Below are positions 27,165-35,577 of a stretch of DNA of 64,000 bases, piece after piece. The notes under the pieces were generated by a model. It was not told where the DNA came from and did not search any database. It was given only the letters and a program-made list of their open reading frames with translations. Each line of letters starts with the position of its first letter. The first letter of the stretch is position 1. Location of the stretch: contig CACYPH010000001.1 in NCBI GenBank assembly GCA_902776185.1, positions 1-64,000 on the forward strand. The letters are read 5' to 3'. The translations under genes and the position numbers were made by a program. Source of the DNA: an uncultured Ruminococcus sp. (GTDB taxonomy: Bacteria; Bacillota; Clostridia; Oscillospirales; Acutalibacteraceae).

Positions 27165-27738
27165 AATCAACAGAAAAACCAATGAAACGGATATCCGCCT
27201 GAAGATCGACCTCGACGGCGCCGGCAAGAGCGACATCCAAAGCGGCGTCGGCTTCCTTGACCATATGCTGACCCTGTTCGCCCGCCACGGACGGTTCGAT
27301 CTGACCCTGAACTGCGACGGCGACACCTACGTCGACGACCACCACTCTGTGGAGGATATCGGTATCGCGCTGGGACAGGCATTCAATCAGGCGCTCGGCG
27401 ATAAACGCGGCATCATCCGTTACGGCAGCTTTATCCTGCCGATGGACGAGAGCCTGATCCTCACCGCGGTGGATATCTCCGGCAGGGCGCACCTCAACTA
27501 CGATTTACACATCCCGACCCAGAAGGTCGGCACCTTCGATACAGAGCTGACCGAAGAGTTTTTCCTCGGTTTCGTCCGCAACGCGAACCTGACCCTGCAC
27601 ATCAAACAGTTAGAGGGCAAGAACAGCCATCATATCATCGAGGGCGCGTTCAAATCCTTCGGCAGATCGATGAAGCAGGCAGTCGCGGTGGACGCACAGT
27701 TCAAGGACGAGATCCCCTCGACCAAGGGGGTGTTGTGA
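27151..27738 (+). CDS. hisB: Imidazoleglycerol-phosphate dehydratase
   Basis: 195 residues, single-domain form without the N-terminal phosphatase of enterobacteria. Manganese-site motifs: GFLDHMLTLFARHG near 34-47, DDHHSVEDIGIALG near 67-80 and KNSHHIIEGAFKSFGRSM near 156. The phosphatase function is supplied by the separate PHP gene at the end of the operon. Confidence 0.95.
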   Translation: MRTAEINRKTNETDIRLKIDLDGAGKSDIQSGVGFLDHMLTLFARHGRFDLTLNCDGDTYVDDHHSVEDIGIALGQAFNQALGDKRGIIRYGSFILPMDESLILTAVDISGRAHLNYDLHIPTQKVGTFDTELTEEFFLGFVRNANLTLHIKQLEGKNSHHIIEGAFKSFGRSMKQAVAVDAQFKDEIPSTKGVL

Positions 27739-28346
27739 TGATCGCTATCATCGACTACGGCGTGGGCAATCTGTTCTCGCTGAAAAGCTCCTTTGCCGCT
27801 ATCGGTCAGGAGGCGGTCGTCACCTCTGACCCCGCGGTTATCGCCTCTGCCGACCGGCTGATCCTGCCGGGCGTCGGCGCGTTCGGCGATGCGGCACAGA
27901 AGCTGCGCGATACCGGCATGGCGGAGGTCGTCAAAGAGCAGGCGGCGCTGGGCAAGCCCATGATGGGCATCTGCCTCGGGATGCAATTGCTGTTCGACAA
28001 AAGCTGCGAGTACGGCGAGCATGAGGGGCTGGGGCTGATCCACGGAAATATCAGACCGATTTCTGAGGTGATCGAACGTGGATTAAAGATCCCGCACATC
28101 GGCTGGAACGCCCTGAACTTCAAAAAACCGTCTAAGCTGTTCAAGTATATCAGCGAGGGCGACTGCGTGTACTTTGTCCATTCCTACTACGCCGCCGACT
28201 GTGCCGAAAGCACGACCGCGACCGCGGAATACAGCGCCGAGCTGACCGCGTCGGTCGAGAACGGCAACGTCTACGGATGCCAGTTCCACCCCGAAAAATC
28301 CGGCGACGTGGGGCTGAATATCCTCAGAGCATTCTGCGAGATTTAA
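27738..28346 (+). CDS. hisH: Imidazole glycerol phosphate synthase, glutaminase subunit
   Basis: 202-residue class I glutamine amidotransferase. Nucleophile cysteine in MGICLGMQLLF near 78, and His-Glu in CQFHPEKSGD near 183. Supplies ammonia to HisF. Start ATG 27738 overlaps the hisB stop by one base. Confidence 0.95.
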   Translation: MIAIIDYGVGNLFSLKSSFAAIGQEAVVTSDPAVIASADRLILPGVGAFGDAAQKLRDTGMAEVVKEQAALGKPMMGICLGMQLLFDKSCEYGEHEGLGLIHGNIRPISEVIERGLKIPHIGWNALNFKKPSKLFKYISEGDCVYFVHSYYAADCAESTTATAEYSAELTASVENGNVYGCQFHPEKSGDVGLNILRAFCEI

Positions 28347-28356
28347 GGAGCAACCT

Positions 28357-29070
28357 ATGATTTTATTTCCCGCTATTGATATTGTAGACGGCAAGGCGGT
28401 CCGCCTGTTCAAGGGCGACTACGATCAGATGACCGTCTATTCCGACAACCCCGTCGAGATCGCGTTCGATTTCAAGGACTGCGGCGCGACGGCGATCCAC
28501 ATCGTTGATCTGGAGGGCGCAAAGGACGGCAATACTCCAAACTTCGATACGGTAATAAAAATAAAAAAGCAGGCTGGCCTGTTTTGTGAGATCGGCGGCG
28601 GCATCCGCTCTATGGAGGTTGTCGAAAAGTACCTCGACGCCGGTATCGACCGCGTCATCCTTGGAACGGCGGCTGTGGAGGACGAAGATTTCCTTTCGGC
28701 GGCTGTGGCAAAATACGGCGAAAAGATCGCTGTGGGCGCAGATATCCGCGACGGTTATATCGCCGTCAAAGGCTGGCTCGAGCGCTCTCAGGTGACCGCC
28801 GACGAATTCTTTGAGAAGATGCAGCAGATCGGCGTCAAAACCATCATCTGCACCGATATCTCCCGCGACGGCGCGATGAAAGGCACGAACCTCGACCTCT
28901 ACCGCACGATGAATCGCCGCTATCAGGTGAATATCACCGCGTCGGGCGGCGTATCGTCGATGGACGACGTGCTTGCGCTCAATGACATGAAGATGTACGG
29001 CGCGATCATCGGCAAGGCATATTACACCGGCGCGATCGACCTCAGAGAGGCGGTGAAGGCGGTACAATGA
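28357..29070 (+). CDS. hisA: Phosphoribosylformimino-AICAR-P isomerase
   Basis: 237-residue beta/alpha barrel. LFPAIDIVDGKAVRLFKGDY at 3-22 and TDISRDGAMKGTN near 168-180 carry the catalytic aspartates and phosphate loops. It is homologous to HisF, with which it overlaps by 4 bases. Confidence 0.95.
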   Translation: MILFPAIDIVDGKAVRLFKGDYDQMTVYSDNPVEIAFDFKDCGATAIHIVDLEGAKDGNTPNFDTVIKIKKQAGLFCEIGGGIRSMEVVEKYLDAGIDRVILGTAAVEDEDFLSAAVAKYGEKIAVGADIRDGYIAVKGWLERSQVTADEFFEKMQQIGVKTIICTDISRDGAMKGTNLDLYRTMNRRYQVNITASGGVSSMDDVLALNDMKMYGAIIGKAYYTGAIDLREAVKAVQ

Positions 29071-29825
29071 TCACCAAACGCATCATCCCCTGCCTCGACG
29101 TCAAGAACGGACGCGTGGTCAAGGGCGTGAATTTTGAGGGATTATCCGACGTCGCCTCGCCCGTAGAGCTTGCGAAATACTACAGCTCCTGCGGGGCAGA
29201 CGAGCTGGTGTTCTATGATATCACCGCGTCGGCTGAGGGGCGCGCGCTTTTCACCGATATATTAACAGAAACAGCGCGCTGTGTTTTTATCCCCCTTACC
29301 GTCGGAGGAGGGATTAACACCGTCGCGGACTTTGACCGTGTCCTCAAATGCGGCGCGGACAAGGTATCCGTCAACTCCGGCGCGATCCGCAACCCCGACC
29401 TCGTGTATGAGGCGGCGAAGCTATACGGCGACCAGTGCGTGGTTATCTCCGCGGACGTCAAGCGCGTCGACGGCGAGTTTCGCGTATTTGCCAAGGGCGG
29501 CAGAGTCGATACCGGTATGGAGGCGATCGGCTGGATCAAACGCTGCGTCGATAACGGTGCGGGCGAGGTCGTCCTTAATTCCATCGATACCGACGGCGTC
29601 AAGGGCGGCTTTGACATCGAGATGCTCGACGCTGTGTGCAGGGTCGTGAACGTCCCTGTGATCGCCTCGGGCGGCGCAGGAAAAATCGACGATTTTTTAT
29701 CCTTGTTTCAGACTCTTCCAAAAGTTGATGCAGGATTGGCGGCGTCGATCTTCCACTTCGGCGAGGTCAAGATCGCCGATCTCAAACGCGCGATGGCTGA
29801 CAGCGGCATCCCGACACGATTATAA
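29067..29825 (+). CDS. hisF: Imidazole glycerol phosphate synthase, cyclase subunit
   Basis: 252-residue barrel. RIIPCLDVKNGRVVKGVNF at 5-23 holds the catalytic Asp of the family, and NSIDTDGVKGGFDIEML near 171-187 the second. Partner of HisH; together they make IGP and AICAR. Confidence 0.95.
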   Translation: MITKRIIPCLDVKNGRVVKGVNFEGLSDVASPVELAKYYSSCGADELVFYDITASAEGRALFTDILTETARCVFIPLTVGGGINTVADFDRVLKCGADKVSVNSGAIRNPDLVYEAAKLYGDQCVVISADVKRVDGEFRVFAKGGRVDTGMEAIGWIKRCVDNGAGEVVLNSIDTDGVKGGFDIEMLDAVCRVVNVPVIASGGAGKIDDFLSLFQTLPKVDAGLAASIFHFGEVKIADLKRAMADSGIPTRL

Positions 29826-29852
29826 TGTAGGGGAGGGGCTTGCTCCTCCCGC
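29826..29852 (+). repeat. GC hairpin between hisF and hisIE
   Basis: GGGAGGGGC/GCTCCTCCC hairpin with a very small loop in the 41-base gap, the only sizeable gap among the clustered his genes. No T-tract follows. The sequence resembles short dispersed hairpin repeats of clostridial genomes. Confidence 0.55.
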
Positions 29853-29866
29853 AAAGGAGAACTACC

Positions 29867-30523
29867 ATGATCAATATAGATGAACTGAAATTTGACGAAA
29901 AAGGCCTGATCCCCGCGATCGTGGTGGACAGCGTCAGTAAACGCGTCCTCACCCTCGCATATATGAATCGGGAGAGCCTGAAAATCTCCATGAAAAAGGG
30001 TCTGACCTGTTTTTGGAGCCGCTCGCGTCAGGAACTGTGGCTCAAGGGCGAGACCTCCGGCAACTACCAGCATATCGTCAGCATCACCGCCGATTGTGAC
30101 AAAGATGCACTGGTCGTCATGGTCGAGCCTGACGGGCCCGCGTGCCACCTCGGCACCACCTCGTGCTTTGAAAATCCCGTTTGGGAAAGTGACGATCTCC
30201 ATGAGTTCAGCTACGAGGGACTGATGGAGCTGATCCGCGGACGCAAGACTGACCCGCAGGAGGGCTCTTACACCACCTATCTCTTTGAGAAAGGCGTGGA
30301 TAAGATCCTCAAGAAGATCGGCGAGGAATGCACCGAGGTCATCATCGCCGCCAAAGCCGAGGATAAGCCCGAGACCATCTACGAGATCGCCGATCTGTGC
30401 TATCACACGATGGTGCTGATGATCGAGCAGGGCATTACATTGGAGGATATCCACAAGGAGCTTGCTTCGCGCCACGTGATCGACAAAAAAGTCAAGCAGG
30501 AGAAGATGACCGGTGATAAATAA
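29867..30523 (+). CDS. hisIE: Bifunctional phosphoribosyl-AMP cyclohydrolase / phosphoribosyl-ATP pyrophosphatase
   Basis: 218 residues. HisI domain (about 1-112; [19 protein letters not shown] near 45-63, and a cysteine zinc site) followed by HisE (about 125-205; [14 protein letters not shown]). Catalyses steps 2 and 3 of histidine synthesis. Start at 29867 follows AAAGGAGA. It overlaps the PHP phosphatase gene by 11 bases. Confidence 0.95.
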   Translation: MINIDELKFDEKGLIPAIVVDSVSKRVLTLAYMNRESLKISMKKGLTCFWSRSRQELWLKGETSGNYQHIVSITADCDKDALVVMVEPDGPACHLGTTSCFENPVWESDDLHEFSYEGLMELIRGRKTDPQEGSYTTYLFEKGVDKILKKIGEECTEVIIAAKAEDKPETIYEIADLCYHTMVLMIEQGITLEDIHKELASRHVIDKKVKQEKMTGDK

Positions 30524-31262
30524 GGATCTTCATTGTCATACGACCTATTGTGACGGTGCGGACACCCCTGAGGAAATGGTGAAAGCCGCGATCGACAAGG
30601 GACTTTCCACCATCGGGATCAGCGGTCACAGCTATACCTTTTTCGATACCTCCTACTGTATGCAGAAGGAGGATATCCCGCGCTATATCGCCGAGCTGCG
30701 CTATCTGCGTGCGGCATATTATGACCGCATCCATGTCCTCTGCGGCGTGGAGCAGGATTACTACAGCGATTACCCGACCGACGATTTTGACTATGTTATC
30801 GGTTCGGTGCATTATATCAAGTGCGGCTGCGACTATATCCCCGTGGATGAAACGCCCGAGATATTGACGGACGCTGCTCAAAAATACTTCGGCGGGGATA
30901 TCTATGCCCTGTGCGAGGAATACTTCTGCACGGTCGCTGATGTGGTGAACAAAACCGGCTGTGACATCATTGGGCATTTCGACCTGATCAGCAAGTTTTC
31001 GGAACGCACGGATCTGATCGACGTGACCCACCCACGCTATGTTGCGGCGTGGAAAGCGGCAGCGGATGAATTGCTGAAAACCGGCGTGCCGTTCGAGATC
31101 AACATGGGCGCGATCAGCCGTGGCTATCGGACTTCGCCTTACCCGAGCAGGGAGATCATCGACTACATCAAGGTGCACGGGGGAGAGCTGGTATTATCCT
31201 CCGACGCGCATTCTGCAGACGCGCTGGCGTACAAATTCGATGAATACGAAAACCTCATATAA
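30513..31262 (+). CDS. PHP-family histidinol-phosphatase
   Basis: 249 residues, the PHP metal phosphoesterase HisK/HisJ type. Metal ligands: [17 protein letters not shown] at 5-21, [10 protein letters not shown] near 35, GSVHYIK near 94 and SSDAHSAD near 228. It dephosphorylates histidinol phosphate. The GTG start at 30513 lies inside hisIE. It closes the operon before a strong terminator. Confidence 0.9.
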   Translation: MINKDLHCHTTYCDGADTPEEMVKAAIDKGLSTIGISGHSYTFFDTSYCMQKEDIPRYIAELRYLRAAYYDRIHVLCGVEQDYYSDYPTDDFDYVIGSVHYIKCGCDYIPVDETPEILTDAAQKYFGGDIYALCEEYFCTVADVVNKTGCDIIGHFDLISKFSERTDLIDVTHPRYVAAWKAAADELLKTGVPFEINMGAISRGYRTSPYPSREIIDYIKVHGGELVLSSDAHSADALAYKFDEYENLI

Positions 31263-31270
31263 ACAAATAA

Positions 31271-31296
31271 CCCGACAGGCGATAAAACCTGTCGGG
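31271..31296 (+). terminator. Terminator of the histidine operon
   Basis: CCCGACAGG/CCTGTCGGG, 9-bp stem, followed by CTGTTGTTTTTTTA. Confidence 0.92.
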
Positions 31297-31335
31297 CTGT
31301 TGTTTTTTTATGGTTGGTCGCGTTGCTCAAATATA

Positions 31336-31384
31336 CAATTCCTCAGTCGCCTTTGGCGACAGCTCCCTTTACCAAAGGAAGCCT
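31336..31384 (-). repeat. Double-hairpin repeat, copy 2, at the glyQS stop codon
   Basis: Same element as 4817-4866 read on the minus strand. The first stem is GCTTCCTTT/AAAGGGAGC, the second GTCGCC/GGCGAC with an AAA loop, then GACTGAGGAATTG. It starts at the glyQS stop codon. Stem 2 differs from copy 1 by paired (compensatory) changes. Confidence 0.8.
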
Positions 31385-32765
31385 AAAACTTGATCCTCTC
31401 GGCGATATAGGCTTCGAGGTCGGCGATGGCGACGCGCTCCTGCTGCATGGTGTCGCGGTCGCGGACGGTTACACAGTTGTCCTCGAGCGACTCAAAGTCG
31501 TAGGTGATGCAGAACGGCGTGCCGATCTCGTCCTGACGGCGATAGCGCTTGCCGATTGAGCCGGCGTCGTCGTAGTCGATGGGGAAGCTCTTGCACAGCT
31601 CGTCTGCCAATGCTCCTGCCTGCTCGCCGAGTTTCTTAGAAAGCGGCAGTACCGCTGCTTTGAAGGGTGCTAAGAACGGATGCAGTCTTAATACCACGCG
31701 GGTATCGTTCTTTGCTTCGTCGACCAGCTCCTCGTCGTACGCTTCGGTCATGACGGTCAGGAACAGTCGCTCTACGCCCAGCGACGGCTCGATGACGTAG
31801 GGGATGTAGCGGGAGTTATCGGTCGGATCGAAGTAGCTCAGATCCTTGCCGGAGGTGTTCTGATGCTGGGTCAGGTCGTAGTCGGTGCGGTCTGCGATGC
31901 CCCACAGCTCGCCCCAGCCGAACGGGAAGAGGTACTCAAAGTCGGTGGTCGCTTTCGAGTAGAAGCTCAGCTCCTCTTTCTCGTGATCGCGCAGTCTGAG
32001 ATTCTCCTCCTTGATGCCGAGACCGTAGAGGAAGTCGCGGCAGTAAGAGCGCCAGTAGTCGAACCACTCGAGGTCGGTGCCGGGCTTGCAGAAGAATTCC
32101 AGCTCCATCTGTTCGAACTCGCGCACGCGGAAGATGAAGTTGCCGGGCGTGATCTCGTTGCGGAAGGATTTGCCGACCTGAGCGACGCCGAAGGGAACTT
32201 TTTTGCGGGTAGTGCGCTGGATGTTCGCGAAGTTGACGAAAATACCCTGCGCAGTCTCGGGGCGCAGATACAGCTCGGCTTTAGTGTCCTCGGTGACGCC
32301 CTGGAAGGTCTTGAACATCAGGTTGAACTGACGGATGTCGGTGAAGTTACTTTTGCCGCAGTTCGGGCAGGTGATGCCCTTGTCGCGGATGTAGTCCATC
32401 ATCTGCTCGTTTGACCAGCCCGCGACGTTGGTGCCGTCGAAGTCCTCGATCAGATTGTCGGCGCGATGACGGGTCTTGCATTCCTTGCAGTCCATCAAGG
32501 GGTCGGAGAAGCCGCCTAAGTGACCCGAAGCGATCCATGTCTGGGGATTCATCAAGATCGCGGAGTCGAGCCCGACGTTGTACTTGTTCTCTTGTACGAA
32601 CTTTTTGAGCCACGCCTTTTTGATATTATTTTTCAGCTCAGCGCCCAAGGGACCGTAGTCCCAGGTGTTGGCAAGGCCGCCGTAGATCTCAGAACCGGGA
32701 TAGACAAAGCCTCTGCCCTTGCACAGAGCGACGATTTTTTCCATGGTTTTTTCGGTATTTTTCAT
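31383..32765 (-). CDS. glyQS: Glycyl-tRNA synthetase, single-chain dimeric type
   Basis: 460-residue class II synthetase (alpha2 type, not the GlyQ/GlyS alpha2beta2 type). Charges tRNA-Gly. Motif 2 is [21 protein letters not shown] near 203-223 and motif 3 is GVERLFLTV near 340. A CxxC zinc-type pair lies near 75-95 and another near 137-141. AGGAGG spacing favours the second of two adjacent ATGs (32765). No T-box was found upstream. Confidence 0.95.
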   Translation of the reverse strand: MKNTEKTMEKIVALCKGRGFVYPGSEIYGGLANTWDYGPLGAELKNNIKKAWLKKFVQENKYNVGLDSAILMNPQTWIASGHLGGFSDPLMDCKECKTRHRADNLIEDFDGTNVAGWSNEQMMDYIRDKGITCPNCGKSNFTDIRQFNLMFKTFQGVTEDTKAELYLRPETAQGIFVNFANIQRTTRKKVPFGVAQVGKSFRNEITPGNFIFRVREFEQMELEFFCKPGTDLEWFDYWRSYCRDFLYGLGIKEENLRLRDHEKEELSFYSKATTDFEYLFPFGWGELWGIADRTDYDLTQHQNTSGKDLSYFDPTDNSRYIPYVIEPSLGVERLFLTVMTEAYDEELVDEAKNDTRVVLRLHPFLAPFKAAVLPLSKKLGEQAGALADELCKSFPIDYDDAGSIGKRYRRQDEIGTPFCITYDFESLEDNCVTVRDRDTMQQERVAIADLEAYIAERIKF

Positions 32766-32803
32766 CATTTACCTCCTGCGGTATTCACGGTTTACAACTA
32801 TCT

Positions 32804-32832
32804 ATATTACAAAATTACGCCTGTGTTGTCAA
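32804..32832 (-). promoter_or_regulatory. glyQS promoter
   Basis: On the minus strand -35 TTGACA (32827-32832), 17-bp spacer, -10 TAATAT (32804-32809). The leader to the start codon is about 30 bases. Confidence 0.75.
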
Positions 32833-33009
32833 GAACTTCACAGTCAAAACCGCATGGGAGAGCGGAACTTTCGTCAGAATCACGGTTTTTCAAAAAAATC
32901 CGTTTTAATTCCCTTATGCAAGTATAGCCTCTGTGAAAAGGTGTATCATAAGTCCCAACAAAGTACTTTTAAGTCGGTACTGAGATGCCGACAAGGTTCT
33001 GATAACGGT

Positions 33010-33058
33010 GAAGTCCTGAGTGTATTGTGCCTTGTCCGCATCGGACAGGGCTTTTTTA
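33010..33058 (+). promoter_or_regulatory. pyrR leader attenuator with candidate PyrR-binding site
   Basis: A clear intrinsic terminator GCCTTGTCCG-CAT-CGGACAGGGC (33029-33051) plus TTTTTT sits 40 bases before pyrR. Just upstream, AGTCCTGAGTG (33012-33022) resembles the conserved PyrR-binding loop (ARUCCNGNGAGGYU), matching about ten of the first twelve positions. An antiterminator partner was not resolved by eye. Confidence 0.6.
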
Positions 33059-33098
33059 TTGCCTTCCCCTCGGGGGAAAGCCTTAAACGAGGTATGTG

Positions 33099-33638
33099 AT
33101 GGAATACAAATCCACGCTGTTGTCCCCGGAGGATCTCTCGCGGATCCTGCGGCGGATTGCGCACCAGATCATAGAAAAGAATCACGGCACCGAGAACCTC
33201 TGCCTGATCGGTATCCGCACCCGCGGCGTACCGCTGGCATATCGGCTGGCGCAGAATATCGAGGCGATCGACGGTACACGGGTACCGGTCGGCGAGCTGG
33301 ATATCACCCTCTACCGCGACGACCTGAGCCTTGTCAGCGAGACCCCGACCGTCAAGGACAGTAAGGTCGACTTTGATGTTGCGGGCAAGACGGTGGTGCT
33401 GGTGGACGATGTGATCTACACCGGTCGGACTGCCCGCGCCGCTCTGGACGCGGTGATGAAGCTGGGCAGGGCGCAGAAGATCCAACTGTGCGCGCTGATC
33501 GATCGCGGCCACAGCGAGCTGCCGATCAAAGCCAACTACGTCGGCAAGAACATCCCGACCTCCACCGAAGAGGTCGTTGCTGTCAGACTAAGAGAAACCG
33601 ACGACGAAGAAGCGGTCAAGATCTATGTTAAGAATTAG
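33099..33638 (+). CDS. pyrR: PyrR bifunctional pyrimidine regulator / uracil phosphoribosyltransferase
   Basis: 179 residues. The PRPP-binding motif VVLVDDVIYTGRTARAALDA is near 100-119. PyrR binds pyr leader RNA in response to UMP and also has UPRTase activity. The ATG at 33099 is used, with GAGG upstream; the in-frame GTG three bases earlier is less likely. It lies upstream of a uracil permease on the same strand and behind a leader terminator, the classic autoregulated layout. Its stop codon lies inside heptamer repeats. Confidence 0.93.
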   Translation: MEYKSTLLSPEDLSRILRRIAHQIIEKNHGTENLCLIGIRTRGVPLAYRLAQNIEAIDGTRVPVGELDITLYRDDLSLVSETPTVKDSKVDFDVAGKTVVLVDDVIYTGRTARAALDAVMKLGRAQKIQLCALIDRGHSELPIKANYVGKNIPTSTEEVVAVRLRETDDEEAVKIYVKN

Positions 33639-33741
33639 GAGTTAGGAATTAGGAGTTAGGAGTTAATACACGACAAAAGCTTTATCTGCTTCGCGTTTGT
33701 GTAACAAAACTCCTCACTCCTCACTCATCACTCCTAACTAT
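33633..33741. repeat. GGAGTTA heptamer inverted repeat, copy 1
   Basis: The left arm (33633-33665) has four or five tandem units of the TTAGGAG type. The right arm (33707-33741) has the complementary CTCCTMA units. The loop is about 40 bases. It fills most of the pyrR-permease gap and could form a long imperfect hairpin. A second pair is at 43409-43603. Confidence 0.75.
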
Positions 33742-33764
33742 AATAAATTAGGGGGAAATCTGAA

Positions 33765-35321
33765 ATGAAAATGATTTACAATGTCAAGGACAAGCCCAAG
33801 TTCAGCCAGTTGATCGTCTTTGCGTTCCAGCAGCTGCTTGCGATCATGGCGGCGACCATTGCTGTCCCGATGATCGTCGGCAACGGCATGAGCACCTCCG
33901 CGGCGCTCTTCGGCGCAGGCGTCGGCACACTGGTCTATGTGGCGTTCACCAAGGGCAAGAGCCCCGTATTCCTCGGCTCATCCTTTGCGTTCCTCGGCTC
34001 GATGGCAGCGGCGTTCACCGGTGCGGCTACAGTGGCGCTCGGCTTCCTCGGACTGATCATCGGCGCTGTGCTCGCAGGTCTTGTCTACGTCGTTATCGCC
34101 CTGATCGTCAAGGGCGCGGGCGTCAAGTGGATCTCTAAGATCATGCCTGCTGTTGTTATCGGACCCATCGTTGCGATCATCGGTCTGTCGCTCGCGGGCA
34201 ACGCGATCGGCGATTTGAGCAAGGCTAACTATACCAAGGACGTCGATATGTCCAATGTTACCGTCCAGACCGTCCAGACCGTCAACGAAGACGGCACCAT
34301 CGGTACGCAGAATGTTGCGCTGGATGCAGACGGCAACGTCGATTCTTCGATCACTGTCAACGTTGCTGAGGACGGCACCATCACCGGTACTACCGTTCCC
34401 GGCTCGCCCTATGTTGCGATCATCTGCGGTCTGGTGACCTTAGCGGTCGTCATGCTGTGTTCGGTATTCGGCAAAAAGATGATGAAGCTGATACCGTTTA
34501 TCATCGGTATCCTCGCGGGCTATGCCTGTGCGACGATCTTCTACTTCATCGGGAAGTGGACCGGCAACCCGAGCCTCATGGTCATCCAGTACACCGCGTT
34601 CACCAGCCTCTTCCAGAACATCAGCTTCAGCTCCTTCATCGCGCTGCCCGACTTTACCTTCCTCAAGGCGTTCGGTGCGTTCGGCGAGATTTCCGGCAGC
34701 TATATCGGCACCATCGCGGTCGCTTATATCCCGGTTGCATTCGTTGTATTCGCGGAGCATATCGCTGACCATAAGAACCTTTCTTCCATCATCGAGACCG
34801 ACCTGCTCGAGGATCCGGGTCTTGACCGCACCCTGCTGGGCGATGGCATCGGCTCTATGGCGGGCGCTCTCTTCGGCGGCTGCCCCAACACCACCTACGG
34901 CGAGTCCATCGGCTGTGTCGCGATCACCAAGAACGCATCCGTCGCATCCATCATCGTTGCGGCTTGCGAGGCGATCCTGATCTCCTTCATCGCTCCGTTC
35001 GTTGCGTTCCTCAGCACCATCCCGAGCTGTGTCATGGGCGGCGTGTGCGTAGCCCTCTACGGCTTCATCGCAGTATCCGGTCTGAAGATGCTCCAGAAGG
35101 TCGACCTCGACGACAACCGCAACCTGTTCACCGCATCGGTTATCCTGATCGCGGGCGTCGGCGGCTTCACCCTGACCTTCGGCAAGATCACCCTGACCAC
35201 TGTTGCGTGCGCGCTGATCCTCGGCATCCTGACGAACGTTATGCTCGGCAAGGGCAGAATGCTCGACGAGGAAGAGCCTGTCACGGGTAAGAAAAAGGCT
35301 AAGAAAAAAGCGAAGAAATAA
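33765..35321 (+). CDS. Uracil/xanthine permease (NCS2 family) with soluble insertion
   Basis: 518 residues, longer than UraA/PyrP (about 430). The N-terminal FQQLLAIMAATIAVPMIVG segment and the FGGCPNTTYGESIGCVAITK motif near 369-388 match uracil permeases. About 60 hydrophilic residues (roughly 152-213, rich in Val, Thr, Asp and Gly with no hydrophobic helix) are inserted between membrane helices, probably as an outside loop. The C-terminus ends in a Lys-rich tail. Gene order after pyrR supports uracil uptake; xanthine is possible given the purine genes nearby. Confidence 0.88.
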   Translation: MKMIYNVKDKPKFSQLIVFAFQQLLAIMAATIAVPMIVGNGMSTSAALFGAGVGTLVYVAFTKGKSPVFLGSSFAFLGSMAAAFTGAATVALGFLGLIIGAVLAGLVYVVIALIVKGAGVKWISKIMPAVVIGPIVAIIGLSLAGNAIGDLSKANYTKDVDMSNVTVQTVQTVNEDGTIGTQNVALDADGNVDSSITVNVAEDGTITGTTVPGSPYVAIICGLVTLAVVMLCSVFGKKMMKLIPFIIGILAGYACATIFYFIGKWTGNPSLMVIQYTAFTSLFQNISFSSFIALPDFTFLKAFGAFGEISGSYIGTIAVAYIPVAFVVFAEHIADHKNLSSIIETDLLEDPGLDRTLLGDGIGSMAGALFGGCPNTTYGESIGCVAITKNASVASIIVAACEAILISFIAPFVAFLSTIPSCVMGGVCVALYGFIAVSGLKMLQKVDLDDNRNLFTASVILIAGVGGFTLTFGKITLTTVACALILGILTNVMLGKGRMLDEEEPVTGKKKAKKKAKK

Positions 35322-35376
35322 GAAGCACAAAATCGCTTGATTTATATACTGGTTGGAAGGTATATAATGATAGAGA

Positions 35377-35396
35377 GGGCTGCCTTTCGGCGGCCC
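35377..35396 (+). terminator. Terminator after the permease gene
   Basis: GGGCTGCC-TTTC-GGCGGCCC followed by TTTTTCTTTT. The rest of 35397-35577 is AT-rich upstream DNA of the next gene, with no recognised gene. Confidence 0.9.
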
Positions 35397-35577
35397 TTTT
35401 TCTTTTCGGTGTAAATTGTCAAAGAGCAACTTGCACACATTCATGTGCCTTGAATTAGCGGTTATTCACAAAATGTATTTTACCTCTTTTTTTCAATGAC
35501 CGCTTGTGCTACAATATAGATGTATAACTACGCGTTTTCCCATCACGGGGCATGACTATCATAAAGGAGTGGACCAT

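Noticed and set aside
29067..29140. Gene duplication artefact between hisA and hisF
   Set aside because: Similarity is the known HisA/HisF barrel homology, not a local duplication.
32766..32960. Glycine T-box before glyQS
   Set aside because: No TGGNACCGCG-type antiterminator box or specifier loop; the predicted leader is only about 30 bases.
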